Assembly: GCA_021234155.1 (NCBI GenBank) | Contig: JAJEKV010000011.1 | Coordinates: 21,284,677-21,348,676, forward strand | Origin: Isoetes taiwanensis | Lineage: Eukaryota; Streptophyta; Lycopodiopsida; Isoetales; Isoetaceae | DNA length: 64,000 bases | Reading direction: 5' to 3' | In this document: positions 10,156 to 19,999 of the stretch, in pieces | Position numbering within the stretch: the stretch's first letter is position 1 | Layout of the letters: every line of letters begins with the position of its first letter | Translations under genes and position numbers: made by a program | Notes under the pieces: model-generated | The model's input: only the letters and a program-made list of their open reading frames with translations | Databases searched by the model: none | Told to the model about the DNA's origin: nothing

Positions 10156-10405
10156 TAGCTGCTTTTATAGTCAAGTAAAATTATTGACGTGAATTATTGG
10201 TGTACATTGTAGCGCCATTATTGGGTGTGTACAAGTATCATGTACACGTCCAAGTATAATGCATAATTTGTATGGATATATGTATCATGCGACCTCATGT
10301 ATCTTGGGCTCAAGAAGTAGGTGAAAGTATTTGTGCTTGAGCAAATTAGCTGTGCTTGAAATTCTCAAAATTGTGTTATTCTCTCCAATTAATTAAATCA
10401 TGCTT
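10156..10405. mobile_element. Outer conserved end of the DUF7869 element (copy 1)
   Basis: Read on the minus strand, this block matches 36509-36745 of copy 2 nearly base for base: TTAATTGGAGARAATAA, then TTTGAGAATTTYAAGCACA, CTTTCACCTACTTCT, ACAAATT..GT.TTATACTTG and CCAATAATTCAC. Similarity stops at AAGCATGATTT (10405) against AAGCACGATTT (36509), so this is probably close to one terminus of the element. No terminal inverted repeat is evident. Confidence 0.65.
10162..10169 (-). promoter_or_regulatory. TATA box of small gene B, copy 1 (displaced)
   Basis: Minus-strand GACTATAAAAGCAGC is the equivalent of CACTATAAAAACGGC at 36746 in copy 2. The MITE now lies between this box and the coding start. 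Confidence 0.6.
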
Positions 10406-10428
10406 ACTAGTCTAGACTAGTTTGTTTA

Positions 10429-10783
10429 CTTCTGGTGGTCCTAGAATGCCCGAAAATCTTGTGTGGTAGGCATCACTAGGTTGGTGATGCCTAGAAAGGA
10501 GATGGCACTAGATTTGCCACTAGGATCCTGGCTTCCTAAGGCAGGATTGAATCTTGCCTACAAATATACATGTACTTGAAAAGTTTGCCCATTTGAAGCA
10601 GAATGAGTTGGTATAGACCTAATAGTGTGCTTCAAGTTAAGTATGCTTTGATTATAGTAGAACTAGGATCTGGCCAACAGGGCTTCATTGTGCTTATTCT
10701 TCCTATCTGATTTTGGAAGATCAAATGTTGTAACATTTTCTATATTAATAGAAAACCACCTTGCCTTCAAAAAAAAAAAAAAA
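10429..10783 (+). mobile_element. Poly(A) retroposon (SINE- or LINE-tail-like), copy 1
   Basis: It starts TTCTGGTGGTCCTAGAATGC and ends in a 15-A run after CACCTTGCCTTC. A second copy without the 3' third is at 13215-13441. Shared blocks include CCTAAGGYAGGATTGAAT, ATGCATGTACT-type sequence and CTCAAGTTAAGT. No tRNA-like A/B boxes were found by eye, so SINE status is only inferred from size and the A tail. Confidence 0.6.
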
Positions 10784-11404
10784 CCCCAAAACACATGCAT
10801 GTGTATTTAATGAAACTCTAGAAATAGGATTGATAGATAGAAATACCCCCCGAGATTTGCAGCCCAAATCAGACAGAGTTTTTTCTCGAGGACATTTGAT
10901 GAGTACATAATGCCCTAATTTCTATTCTCAAGGATCTAATTTCTATTCTGTCTTCGGTTTACATTATATTAATAGATTGAAACATTATCTTTGGTGTTGA
11001 ATTTAAAACCTATACGATAGTGTATATGCCCGTCTTGTCATTGTTAGCATGTTTCTAAATTCTTAGTTTTGTTGCTGCACTTGTTCTTTTCAGATTTGGT
11101 CTTCAACTAATGTTTTCTGTTTTTTAAATGTGTTACCATTTGTCTATTATCTATCATGGTATTATGTCACACTTAATATTAGGACTTCGAATGTAATGGC
11201 TTGTTTTTAGCTCTACTACCATTTTCTACTATGATTCATATGCACTAAGGAATCTCCATGCACAGATATTATATGCACAATATTACATGCACTAAGGAAA
11301 CTCCATGCATAATATTACATGCACCCGTACACCATCCTTAAGGCCCCGAAGGGGCCAAAAAAAATTTTAGTTAACACAAACCATTAACACACAACTACAT
11401 CATT
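10784..11404. other. No recognisable gene
   Basis: AT-rich sequence with short repeats of ATGCACTAAGGAA...CTCCATGCA and one small hairpin (GGCCCCGAAGGGGCC at about 11342). Nothing coding is supported. Confidence 0.55.
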
Positions 11405-11765
11405 GCATTTGACACATTTAAATTAAAATCCCCCTTAAACCCCCTTTGGTTTGGGTGCATATTCACACGGGGGGTTATGTAGGGCAGCGAGAGCCCCAAA
11501 AAATTTACAATACATGTACAAAATTAACACCATTAAGTACATTCTCTCAAACCTTATAGTATTTTATAAACCTTAATATATAGTATACAAAAACTTGTAC
11601 ATGCATACCCCACAAACGAGGATCGCGATGTACGGTCCAGATGTTGGAATAAAGGGCAAATATGCCCATCCGACAGCTCTCGTTGCCCGGGTAACCCCCC
11701 GTGTGAATATGCACCCAAACCAAAGGGGGTTTAAGGGGGATTTTAATTTAAATGTGTCAAATGCC
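11405..11765. mobile_element. Foldback element with ~88-bp arms
   Basis: The left arm at 11405-11494 (GCATTTGACACATTTAAATT...GGGTGCATATTCACACGG) is repeated inverted at 11677-11765. About 70 bp of each arm looks perfectly matched, and mismatches appear only toward the loop (TATGTAGGGCAGCG versus TACCCGGGCAACG). The ~180-bp loop has no coding capacity. Arms this similar suggest a recent insertion or active arm conversion. Whole-element length ~361 bp. Confidence 0.85.
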
Positions 11766-12647
11766 GTTGGAGGACTGTTATACTTCAGCGCGCTTTTTGT
11801 TATCCTTTGCTTACAGGCTCAAAAATGGTGGCATAAGCTTTCAAGGAAAAAGGTTTATTATTCTGTTACTTGTACTTTCTCATCAGTTATTGATGTAGGG
11901 AAGCTGTTTGAGCATTCACTTAATTTATCATAAATTTCACCAAAATGTTCCCGTATGTGCACGTTTCAGTCAAAGATAAAAGATGTACAAATATGCAAAA
12001 CAAATGGGTTGGACCACCTACAGCTATGAGAACACCAGAAACTCTGAATGGCCAGAAGTACATAAAATAAAAGAACGGACATTATATATAAATTGCTCCG
12101 AACTCCATGGTTTCACAGGTATGTCCCCAGAACACCCTGATTATTGACACTGTAATTATGGTCTCACTGTAAAATAGTAGTTGATCTAAAATTCAGCTCA
12201 TTAAACAACCTATGCTGGGCATAAATCAAATGCATGTATACCTGGTTTTGCCACTTCAATCTTCAACACAGAAAAAGTAAGCCTTGCATCAGATAGGTGG
12301 CGTATATTTTGCAAATGTTTTAAAATATCTCGTTAACAGCAATACTATTGAAACATTGCTTACGTTGTTCATGGACATGTATTGGCAAATCTGCCTCAAG
12401 CACATGTACTCTGCAAACAAACAGTAAGACTTTTTATCTTAAAAAGACAAGTATTCTGTCTAGCCTCAAGGGAAAAAACAGCAAGCTGGGTGCATACTTA
12501 CTTGAAGTATTCTTCATGCTGACGAAGCAGACCGAAACAACATGCGGGTAAACAGGGAAAGATTAAATCCAAGTCAAATGACTACCAAAAAGAACATTAC
12601 TACACGTTATTATAATAAGAAACACTAGAGGCCTCCAAACTACATAC
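11766..12647. other. Downstream region of the RbcX remnant; possible further exons
   Basis: On the minus strand there are exon-like windows with splice signals. One reads GLEYMCLRQICQYMSMNN before GTAAGC (~12357-12418) and another reads HLSDARLTFSVLKIEVAKP before GTATAC (~12240-12300). Neither aligns convincingly with the RbcX C-terminus, so their nature is open. Confidence 0.3.
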
Positions 12648-13159
12648 CAAGCCCCTTATGATGAGTGGACTCTCGCATTAATGCTGCACAGAAATTATTC
12701 CCATTTTTCAATGGAGTCCGATTGACAAATTCCATAAGCTCTTTATAACCTTCTGTATTGTAATCCTGCATAGATGGTATTTCTAACAGTGCACCACAAG
12801 AAAGAAACGCCAACTTAAATGAGAGATATATTTACTTACCTCCAATTGAGCAAGAACAATCTTAAGCGCAACATATATGAAGAAATTATTGAGGGTATGT
12901 GCTACCTGCCCTTCAGGTGATTTTTCTCCAAATCCTGGATATTGGTATGTTAACTCATGGCATTATAATACTTAACTAAAAAAGGCTAAAACCTTTATCT
13001 ACCTGTATGGCACTTCAGTATATGGCATGGCATTCATGCCAGGTACAAACATCTTTTGACACCGAGCTCGCTTCAGTGGCCAGCCTATTCTTCTGTTATT
13101 GTGCCCAGTATGGCTAGAGATTATATTAGCAGTGAAGCCGATCGTGGTAGAATTGCTGC
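12648..13159 (-). pseudogene. RbcX-like Rubisco assembly chaperone remnant (three exons)
   Basis: RbcX is a small chloroplast chaperone that helps assemble Rubisco large subunits. Three minus-strand segments fit it. Exon at 13159-13040 ends RARCQKMFVPG. Exon at 12934-12840 reads FGEKSPEGQVAHTLNNFF then IYVALKIVLAQLE before GTAAGT. Exon at 12765-12648 reads YKELMEFVNRTPLKNGNNF then CAALMRESTHHKGL before GTATGT. Phases join cleanly if the first intron uses a GC donor (CTG then GCATGA). The usual next segment, LALRILEVR...DFEWDN, is missing or too altered to identify, and the N-terminal exon is interrupted by the repeat at 13215-13441. A possible transit-peptide exon lies at 13440-13676. It could be a divergent live gene, but the missing C-terminus argues for a remnant. 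Confidence 0.7.
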
Positions 13160-13214
13160 CTGATATATGTATGATTTATCCACTAGGATTTGGTGGATTT
13201 GGTTCTCTCTACTG

Positions 13215-13441
13215 TTTCTGGTGGTCCTAGGATGCTCGAAAATCTCCGTTCGCTGGCAACACTAGGTTAGTAACACCTAAAAGGGAGATGCCCCTATAGT
13301 TCATGACTTCCTAAGGTAGGATTGAATAATGCATTCAAATATGCATGTACTAACAAAAGTTTTGCCCAACGGAAGTGGAAGTTGGTATAAACTTAGTAAC
13401 GTGCCTCAAGTTAAGTGCGCTTTGGCTCGAATAGTACTTGG
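13215..13441 (+). mobile_element. Poly(A) retroposon family, copy 2 (3'-truncated)
   Basis: It is homologous to 10429-10680 (TTCTGGTGGTCCTAGGATGC, CTTCCTAAGGTAGGATTGAA, CTCAAGTTAAGTGCGCTTT) but lacks the 3' tail and A-run. It sits immediately upstream of the RbcX-like exons and may split that gene from its first exon. Confidence 0.6.
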
Positions 13442-13676
13442 ATGGTGGAGCTCCTGTTCTGCGCAATGGAGTGTCAAGTTTCCATATTGAAGCTGCTTGA
13501 AATCTGGCAAACGTCGGCCCAAAGTGGATGACGGATTTCTGATGCAAGGCTCAGCTGCTCCATTGCTTGCTCCTGCTACTACTGGAGTTGAAGTTGCTTT
13601 TTCGCCAAATTCTTGCCCTACACAGTCGCAGGAGAAGGAGCGAATGCACCAGCATCGCTGGACACCCCCTACCATG
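13442..13676 (-). other. Possible transit-peptide exon of the RbcX remnant
   Basis: The minus-strand frame from the ATG at about 13676 reads MVGGVQRCWCIRSFSCDC, later VVAGASNGAAEPCIRNPSST, and is rich in Ser, Arg and Ala as expected for a chloroplast targeting peptide. It lies 5' of the RbcX-like exons. There is no homology evidence, only position and composition. Confidence 0.3.
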
Positions 13677-14826
13677 ATGCATGTGCTAAGAGAAGAAAAT
13701 TTTAAGGCTTGGACCCTAAACATTTTGTTCTTGAAAAAAAATAAAAAAACACATGTAATTCTTATTGGCAAGATTCCTTTTGAAATACATACTAGTAAAT
13801 ATGTGCCCGGCGTTGCCGCGCCTAAGTTTGGATGCATCTTAAAAACTATATGACATTGGAACTTATGGAAAGTTGGGACGCATCTTAAAGACTTTGTGAC
13901 AATAGAACTTATATTGATTCTACATATTATTTGTGTGCAAGTTGGGTTAGATCTTAAAATTTGGAATTTATCGTCTCTATACACTGTTTCTGAATTTGTC
14001 ACTTACTTAATATTGATGACATTTAGCTGGTAATAACAAATTAAACTCCCACAATAAAACAAAAAAAGGGTAGCAAGACTCTCAAGATTCGTCTCATGGT
14101 CCCTTTTTTTAGATGTGAGCATAAAATAAATGGGGCCCTCAACATAAGTTTCAACTCAAACTTTGGCCATTATGCCATAATGAGGGGGAACTTGATCTAT
14201 CTTTTCTATTTTCTTAAAGATAATATCCTTAAAAGTTTATAAAACATGCATGCACAACTTGAGTCATGATATTCAAATTTAGGGTAGCCTTTTTTGCATG
14301 GCCATAACCTTGTGCCAAATTGTGTCAACCTTGGCCTAGTAAATGTATAAGAAATAGGTGCTCTAGATATAAAAAATGCCATAAGCATAAACTTGCAACT
14401 ACAATACTTTATAAGAACAAACTTTCCAGGGAAAAACATTCATCCTCTACTGTGTAATAAGTAGAGATAGCATTCCTTTCTAGTAGATAGGTGAATATGA
14501 GTTAGGTGAAACACTAACATTGCAAAAGATTATTGTAATGAGGAGAAGTTCTACTTTTTATAAGAGAATGACACTTTATGGGAACATACTAATAGTTGCG
14601 GAGCGTGCCCATTGTAAGATCATTGGTTAGAAATTGTAAGATGAGTTTAACATAGCATGTATTTAACAACGCATTTCCGGGCTTTAACATGACCCTTGAA
14701 ACATCTTGACATTGAACGTAAACCAGGAGCCAAAATTCCTGGATTTTGCCTTGATTGTTTAAAACAGGTAATTTTGGGGTTGTAGATTTCTGGCGGCGCC
14801 GCTTACAGCACCGCCACAAGTAGATT
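13677..14826. other. No recognisable gene
   Basis: AT-rich DNA. The segment TTTGGATGCATCTTAAAAACT...GAACTTAT at 13827-13866 is repeated once at 13873-13912 (TTGGGACGCATCTTAAAGACT). Short frames here have no family resemblance. Confidence 0.55.
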
Positions 14827-15108
14827 AAAAATTTGTGTCAAAATTGAATGCTTCAATTAAACAACAGATTACAAAATCAATCACTGATAGTGATCAAAAT
14901 CCATCAAAATCCATTAAAAATTTGTGTCAAAATTGAATGCTTCAATTAAACAACAGATTAAACAACATATTACAAAATCAATCACTGATAGTGATCAAAA
15001 TCCATCACTGATAGTGATACACAACAGATTACAAAATCAATCACTGATAGTGATCAAAATCCATCAAAATCCATCACTGATAGTGATCAAACAACAGAAT
15101 CGTAAACT
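14827..15108. repeat. Tandem repeat array with TCACTGATAGTGA mini-palindromes
   Basis: Units share ATTGAATGCTTCAATTAAAC, ACAACAGATTACAAAATCAA and AATCACTGATAGTGATCAAA, then ATCCATCAAAATCC. A ~90-bp unit at 14827 is repeated at 14918 and then partially reiterated. TCACTGATAGTGA (5-bp stem, GAT loop) occurs five times. Translation would be a meaningless NPSLIVI repeat. Confidence 0.85.
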
Positions 15109-15640
15109 CCAAAAACTGTAGCTCCAAAAACTCCAACCTAGAAAACCTCCAGCTTAAAATTTAGACCATGACGATCCATGACAAAATGAACAACTGCAAC
15201 CTACTGTAACCTTGCAACAGAGGCACAAACTCGACCAATGAAGCCAGAAACTCGACGAATGATGCCAGAAACTCGATCAATCAAGCAAGAAAGTCGGAGA
15301 ATGAAGGTAATACTTCACGATCTCCTACAAGAAAGATAAAGAAAGATAAATATTTGTTAGTAACAACCAAATAGGAAAGCAATAAGATAAAGGAGGTGGT
15401 TCCCTAGCCGAAAACTTGCCTGTAAGAAACAAAACAAGACTTGATCTTCAAAAAAAAGCTCGGCACCGGAAAAAAAAAGTCGACCTAGGGGAAGCGCCAG
15501 ATACAAGCAGCTCTAAAAAGTCGTCAAATCGTCAAGCGCCTCGACGGATCGACGTAGCGCCATCGCCGAAGCTCTGGAGCTCCGCCATAGCCGAGCAAGA
15601 AAGAAGGTAAAAAAAAAAGGTCCCGGAAAAAAAAAATTAA
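15109..15640. other. No recognisable gene
   Basis: It contains short near-repeats (GAAACTCGACGAATGATGCC-like units at about 15225-15300) and an A-rich tract. No supported coding sequence. Confidence 0.5.
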
Positions 15641-15725
15641 CATTCCGCCAGGTGGCTGGAATTTTGGCCCCCTGGTGGGTTTACGTGAGGGAGCCGTCTG
15701 GTTCTCGGGGCTTCTGGCGGGAATT

Positions 15726-15772
15726 GGGAAACCGGCAGCGGTGCCGCCGCTCCGGCTAGCTGCCGGTTTCCC
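15726..15772. repeat. GC-rich hairpin with 14-bp perfect arms
   Basis: GGGAAACCGGCAGC at 15726-15739 is exactly inverted at 15759-15772, with a 19-bp GC-rich loop. It lies in a GC-rich island (15640-15800) that stands out from its AT-rich surroundings and may be part of an inserted element. Confidence 0.7.
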
Positions 15773-15799
15773 GCCGGAACCCCTCGTACCAGGCGGTTC

Positions 15800-17220
15800 C
15801 CTAGCACATATTGCACCAATTATAAAGCACATTGTTACAAAGTTTTAGGAATTGTAAATAATTATGCACATCAAATAATAATGGCATCTTATCTCCAATT
15901 TTCAGGATCTTTGATTGTAAGAACGTAAAGAGAGTTCCTAAAGTCCAAATACATCATGAATAGAATTGACAACATGCTTGATATCTAAAGAAATCACATG
16001 GGCAAATGATAGACTTCATATATAATTTGCACTGCTATGCAAGCTTTGCATTGTATCATAAATATGCCATTATGCTTAGTCCATCTACAATGCTAAAAGA
16101 AGAAGACTACAATATTAGAGTTGTACCATATTATGTAGGTCAAAGCCTCACAACTTGAAATAAGAAATAAAACATTAAGCTTCAATCCATTTGCAGACAA
16201 CATTTGACGTGTCTAGGAATTAATTGCAGCTCATCATTATACAAATGCGGCAGATCATGCACTTGTAAGGTGCACATTCCAAGTTTAAGCATGCAGAGTC
16301 TCTTAATGGAATGATATCGGATACTTTTGAGAAAAGCGTATACCAGATGTCCCTTAATTCAAATGCCAACTTCAATATTATAGCCAAATCTGACCCCAAT
16401 GCCTGGCTTTTTTTTTTTTTTTTTTCCTTCCAAAAGTAAACAAAAGAAATGTCTTCAATCTACTCTTGCTTGTCCTAAACCTGCAAAGAATAATAAAACA
16501 TTTAATGATATTAGAAATATTTGGAACTTAACGTTGATGCAAATATATAGTCTAGTGTTATATGCAAACAATTTGTAGCTAAGTCCACAAATATACAACC
16601 AATTCCTACGCAAACCCAAGCTTCTGATGAACATATTGCTTTCTACAAAGCAGAAAGGAAAGCCCTCTAAACATGTAGGTCTTTAACGTCCCCCTTTGGA
16701 TGTGAGCAGGACATGAGTACTATACCAACACAAAATAATGCCTAGTTCCCAGAAAATGTGTGATAGGATACCAAGACAACCCCCAGACAACCATCAACAA
16801 AAATGTAGCAGATAAAGACTCACCTTAAGAAATCCATCCCAGCCAATTGCATGGGAAAGCATGATGCAACAAACTCGTTATAACAATACAATCTTGCAAT
16901 TTCCAAGTCGTCAGATTTCCATCTGTTATATATTAACTTTCAAGCCAAAAGAAAATTGTGCTGCCAATGAATTTCACATATAAAAGTAGACGTGTTGGTC
17001 CTTGAAGACGAATATACAAATACATGTGTTACCTGTACTCTCACCTCTCTGAAGCAAGGAGGTTTCTCACCAAAAATCTCATGCAGAAATAACACATTCT
17101 TCGGCCTTCTCAGAAACTATGTGCACATATATGCCATTGCATAAATAATCTAATGACTTTTCTCCAAATGCAGCACTTTGTCATGGAGAAGCAACGGTTT
17201 ATTGTGGTCAGAACAGAAAA
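15800..17220. other. No recognisable gene
   Basis: AT-rich sequence with an 18-base T run at 16408-16425. No frame on either strand resembles a known family. Confidence 0.5.
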
Positions 17221-17222
17221 AA

Positions 17223-17515
17223 AAACTCTGGTGGCATTTGCTCCAAAAGGTAATCTTCCAACGTCAAAATATTGATCTGATCCTGTGAAAATGAAAAGCA
17301 AACATGTTACAGTCCCAGAGAAAACTCTTGAATGAAAGAAACATAAAACTATAGAAATATTCTAGTTCTGCAGCAAGCCCAAATGCTCCACGAATTCTGC
17401 AAGCACAGCAATTTTTTTCATAAATCCACCTTTCTGTGCAAAGCTTGTAGCAAAGCTTAAGGTGGAAAAACCGTCCATAAGTCTCATATAGGAAAGGAGC
17501 CACCTCTTTCATGTG
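17223..17515 (-). other. Exon-like segments of an unidentified gene
   Basis: On the minus strand a frame MKEVAPFLYETYGRFFHLK runs from about 17512. After TTTTCATTTTCACAG, a good splice acceptor, a new segment from 17282 reads DQINILTLEDYLLEQMPPE. Both look protein-like, but I do not recognise the family. They may be exons of one gene or chance frames. Confidence 0.3.
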
Positions 17516-18640
17516 CTAATCCACTCAAAAGGAACCTTAATGTAGGTGTTACCTTTGCCTCAAGCTCCAAATCTATACTTCCAGGCCTCTATCCTCGAAA
17601 TAAACTGTTGCAGCTATCCAGATGCTTCCTTGGATTCCCAAAATCCTCCTCCTTGTCTGGAATCTCCACTGCTGTGAAGCATCGGAACATCTATATCTCT
17701 TTGAAAATCACAGATGAAGAATTCAGCAACCCTAAACCTAACTGTGAGAAGGGCTAATTCGCAGATGAAGAATTCAGAAACCCTAAACTCCTCCTCACTG
17801 GCCATGATTGATCACGGTTCAGAGCCGCTAGGCCTGATCAATTTGCTGCCAGTATTGACCCGATCAATTTGCTGCCAACAAATAATGCTAAAGTTAAAAG
17901 CTGCTAATTCCATAACCTTACCTGCAGGACTGCATAAAATATTCCTCTACTGAAATCCATTTTGAAATTGCATGTGCACATGAAGCAACTATTTGGATGC
18001 ATTTACAGCAAGATCTTCTCACCCAATATGAAAAAATGTAGGCAGAAATAAACTGTGGCTGGAAATCAAAACACTGTCCTCCACCTCAACCATAATCATA
18101 TTGCCGCAAGGACTTGGCTCTGCCCAGTGCAGCAAAGAACATTTTAAGGTTGGACCAAAAATTAGTGGAGAAATGGCCCGAATCAGAGAGATACAGAATG
18201 TGGTACTTTCAAAGCATCCACAAATCCTGAAGCTTCTGGAAAAGGGTTGAGGGTTACGGTTGTACCTGCTTCAACGATTGCTCTGTAGGAAAAAATAAAA
18301 AATAAAAAATTGTAGCCTTGCTCAGCTCAGAAGACCACTCTTGCAATTTGTGCTTAAGATTTACACTCCATCGATTTATTTTCAGTAATGACAGAAGGCG
18401 GAGGAGAATCCCCCGCCATATCCTAACCTGTAATGATGCTTTGACGTTACCCACGACCCACTGTAGAGGAAAAATGGAATGCCAGAAAGCCAAGGTATTG
18501 CCCGGAAACCGTTTTTTAGATACGAAATGTAACACCGGAAAAGGGCACACTGGCGTTACCGCCCGCCCAAAAAAAAATTTAAATTAAGTAGATAAAAAAA
18601 AAATTAAATTAAGTAGATTGACACGTATAAAGTTAGGATA
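17516..18640. other. No recognisable gene
   Basis: A 24-26 bp direct repeat (CAGATGAAGAATTCAG.AACC) occurs at about 17711 and 17762. A GC-richer block at 18380-18570 resembles an inserted element but has no clear termini. Confidence 0.45.
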
Positions 18641-18649
18641 TTGCGTGTT

Positions 18650-19056
18650 TTGTGGGGGAAAAAATAGGTAGAAAAAAGAAAAAGAAAAAATAAGATGCAG
18701 ACGAGGCATCTGGGATTGATTCCTAGAGCATCGCCTCTATAATCCTTCATCTTGATGTCTTCTTTGTATCTGTAGTATCGATCCTCTGCAATATCAGCAT
18801 GGCTTCCATCCATGATTTTGCATGTTCCTCTGCAACATCAGCATGGCTTCCATCCACGATTTTACCTGGAATATGACTCACTACATCCCATATTGTGACT
18901 CCTCTGCCCCCTTCTTTCACTGCCCCTTTGTATTGAAATGCAGACGATGTTGTGCCGAATACAAACAAACCCCTTTGAAAAATCTTCCCTATTTAGATTC
19001 TCTGATACTACCCCCGCAGTCATCCGATGCTTTTGCCTGACTGCATCAAGCTGCAA
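18650..19056 (-). pseudogene. GH1 beta-glucosidase N-terminal remnant
   Basis: Glycoside hydrolase family 1 enzymes cleave beta-glucosides. The minus strand encodes NREDFSKGF, then FGTTSSAFQYKGAVKEGG and GRGVTIWDVVSHIPGKI, then DGSHADVAEE and finally RYYRYKEDIK. This is the standard N-terminal signature of plant GH1 proteins. Two lesions are visible: a 4-bp insertion in GGGTTTGTTTGTATTC that breaks the frame before FGTTSSAF, and a ~46-bp tandem duplication of the GGATGGAAGCCATGCTGAT segment that repeats DGSHAD(V/I)AE. The remaining catalytic barrel, with both catalytic glutamates, is absent. Confidence 0.85.
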
Positions 19057-19344
19057 TTGTCAATAATAAAATCTCCCACATCTTCATATTGCTAAAATCT
19101 GAAGAATTTTAACTGGAGTTGTTTGAGAAATTATCCCCCAAGAGCAGGCTGATTATTTCAGACAATAATTGAGCAGATTATTCTGAAGAGAGCAGACTGA
19201 TTATCCCAGACAATTGTACAGTGTCGGAGATTGATAGCAGAATGCATAAATCCTGAAGAATTTGAACTAAATTAGAGGGAGCTATAATAGCTGGAAGTTT
19301 GAGAAAATATCCCAGAAGATCAGATGATTATTTGAGACAATAGG
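19057..19344. other. Region left of the second copia LTR
   Basis: It contains two near-repeats of GAGCAGRCTGATTAT...CAGACAAT (about 19143 and 19190) and no coding sequence. Confidence 0.45.
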
Positions 19345-19740
19345 TGTTAACGGAATAGAATCCATGAGTTATCCGCTGCCTCTATTCCAACGCACATTAT
19401 TGCCACGTCATCCCCTAAGCCACATAAGCTTGTCCACTCATTGATCCATGACCAATAGTCATACCTTTTCCATAAGCCATGTCCTTTCCCAATAGACATG
19501 CCCTCATGACCTTTCATATGCCCTTTCACCTGCTTACATAAACTGTCCTATTTTCCATATTCAAACACATTCAACTCAAGCATTGCACAACTACGGGGGA
19601 GCCTTTCTAGTCTGCAACTGTTTCAAGACAGATATGTATTCTCATATTCATACATGAATATATAATTCCATTATCTATTCAATTATGTATGAATATATAA
19701 GATTCTTGTTTTTCTGCCATATGCATCATATTTAATTTCA
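19345..19740 (+). repeat. 5' LTR of copia element 2
   Basis: It begins TGTTAACGGAATAG and ends AATTTCA directly before the primer-binding site, about 396 bp with TG...CA ends. It holds several TATA-like ATATATAA stretches near 19665-19695. The matching 3' LTR is not in the window because the element is truncated at 23014, so the left end is inferred. Confidence 0.65.
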
Positions 19741-19752
19741 TGGTATCAGAGC
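19741..19752 (+). promoter_or_regulatory. Primer-binding site of copia element 2
   Basis: TGGTATCAGAGC directly abuts the LTR end, complementary to initiator Met tRNA. Confidence 0.9.
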
Positions 19753-19774
19753 TTGGTTTCTCACGATCCAAGCA

Positions 19775-19951
19775 ATGGCCAAGAAATCAAGAATCCAGCG
19801 TGCTATTTCTCGCATCAACAAGCGAATCGCACGATGTAGAGAATCAAGAATACGGAAGGCAATATTCAAAGTAAATCAGAGATTGGCAGCACAAAGAAAT
19901 GGCGTTTACCGCAGAAGAAGCGCATTTTTAAGGCTGACAGAAATTCTCTAA
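19775..19951 (+). CDS. 58-aa arginine/lysine-rich leader ORF of copia element 2
   Basis: An uninterrupted frame between the primer-binding site and gag. It starts MAKKSRIQRAISRINKRIAR and continues with R/K-rich sequence to LTEIL, stop at 19949-19951. More than a quarter of the residues are Arg or Lys, with an amphipathic heptad-like spacing. It is too short for most ORF screens. It could encode a basic nucleic-acid-binding peptide, or it could be a chance frame in the untranslated leader. The gag ATG follows 49 bp later. Confidence 0.4.
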   Translation: MAKKSRIQRAISRINKRIARCRESRIRKAIFKVNQRLAAQRNGVYRRRSAFLRLTEIL

Positions 19952-19999
19952 ATTTTTTTTTACCCCCCTTGATTGATTTTTTATAATCAAATCATAAGT

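Noticed and set aside
13406-14002. 198-aa minus-strand frame as a full gene
   Set aside because: Only its C-terminal part could be an RbcX leader exon. The rest runs through AT-rich repeated DNA with no protein-like composition.
14827-15108. Tandem repeats with dyads resembling a bacterial tet operator or CRISPR repeats
   Set aside because: TCACTGATAGTGA shares only a short core with tetO, and the array is a simple plant minisatellite with no bacterial genes nearby.
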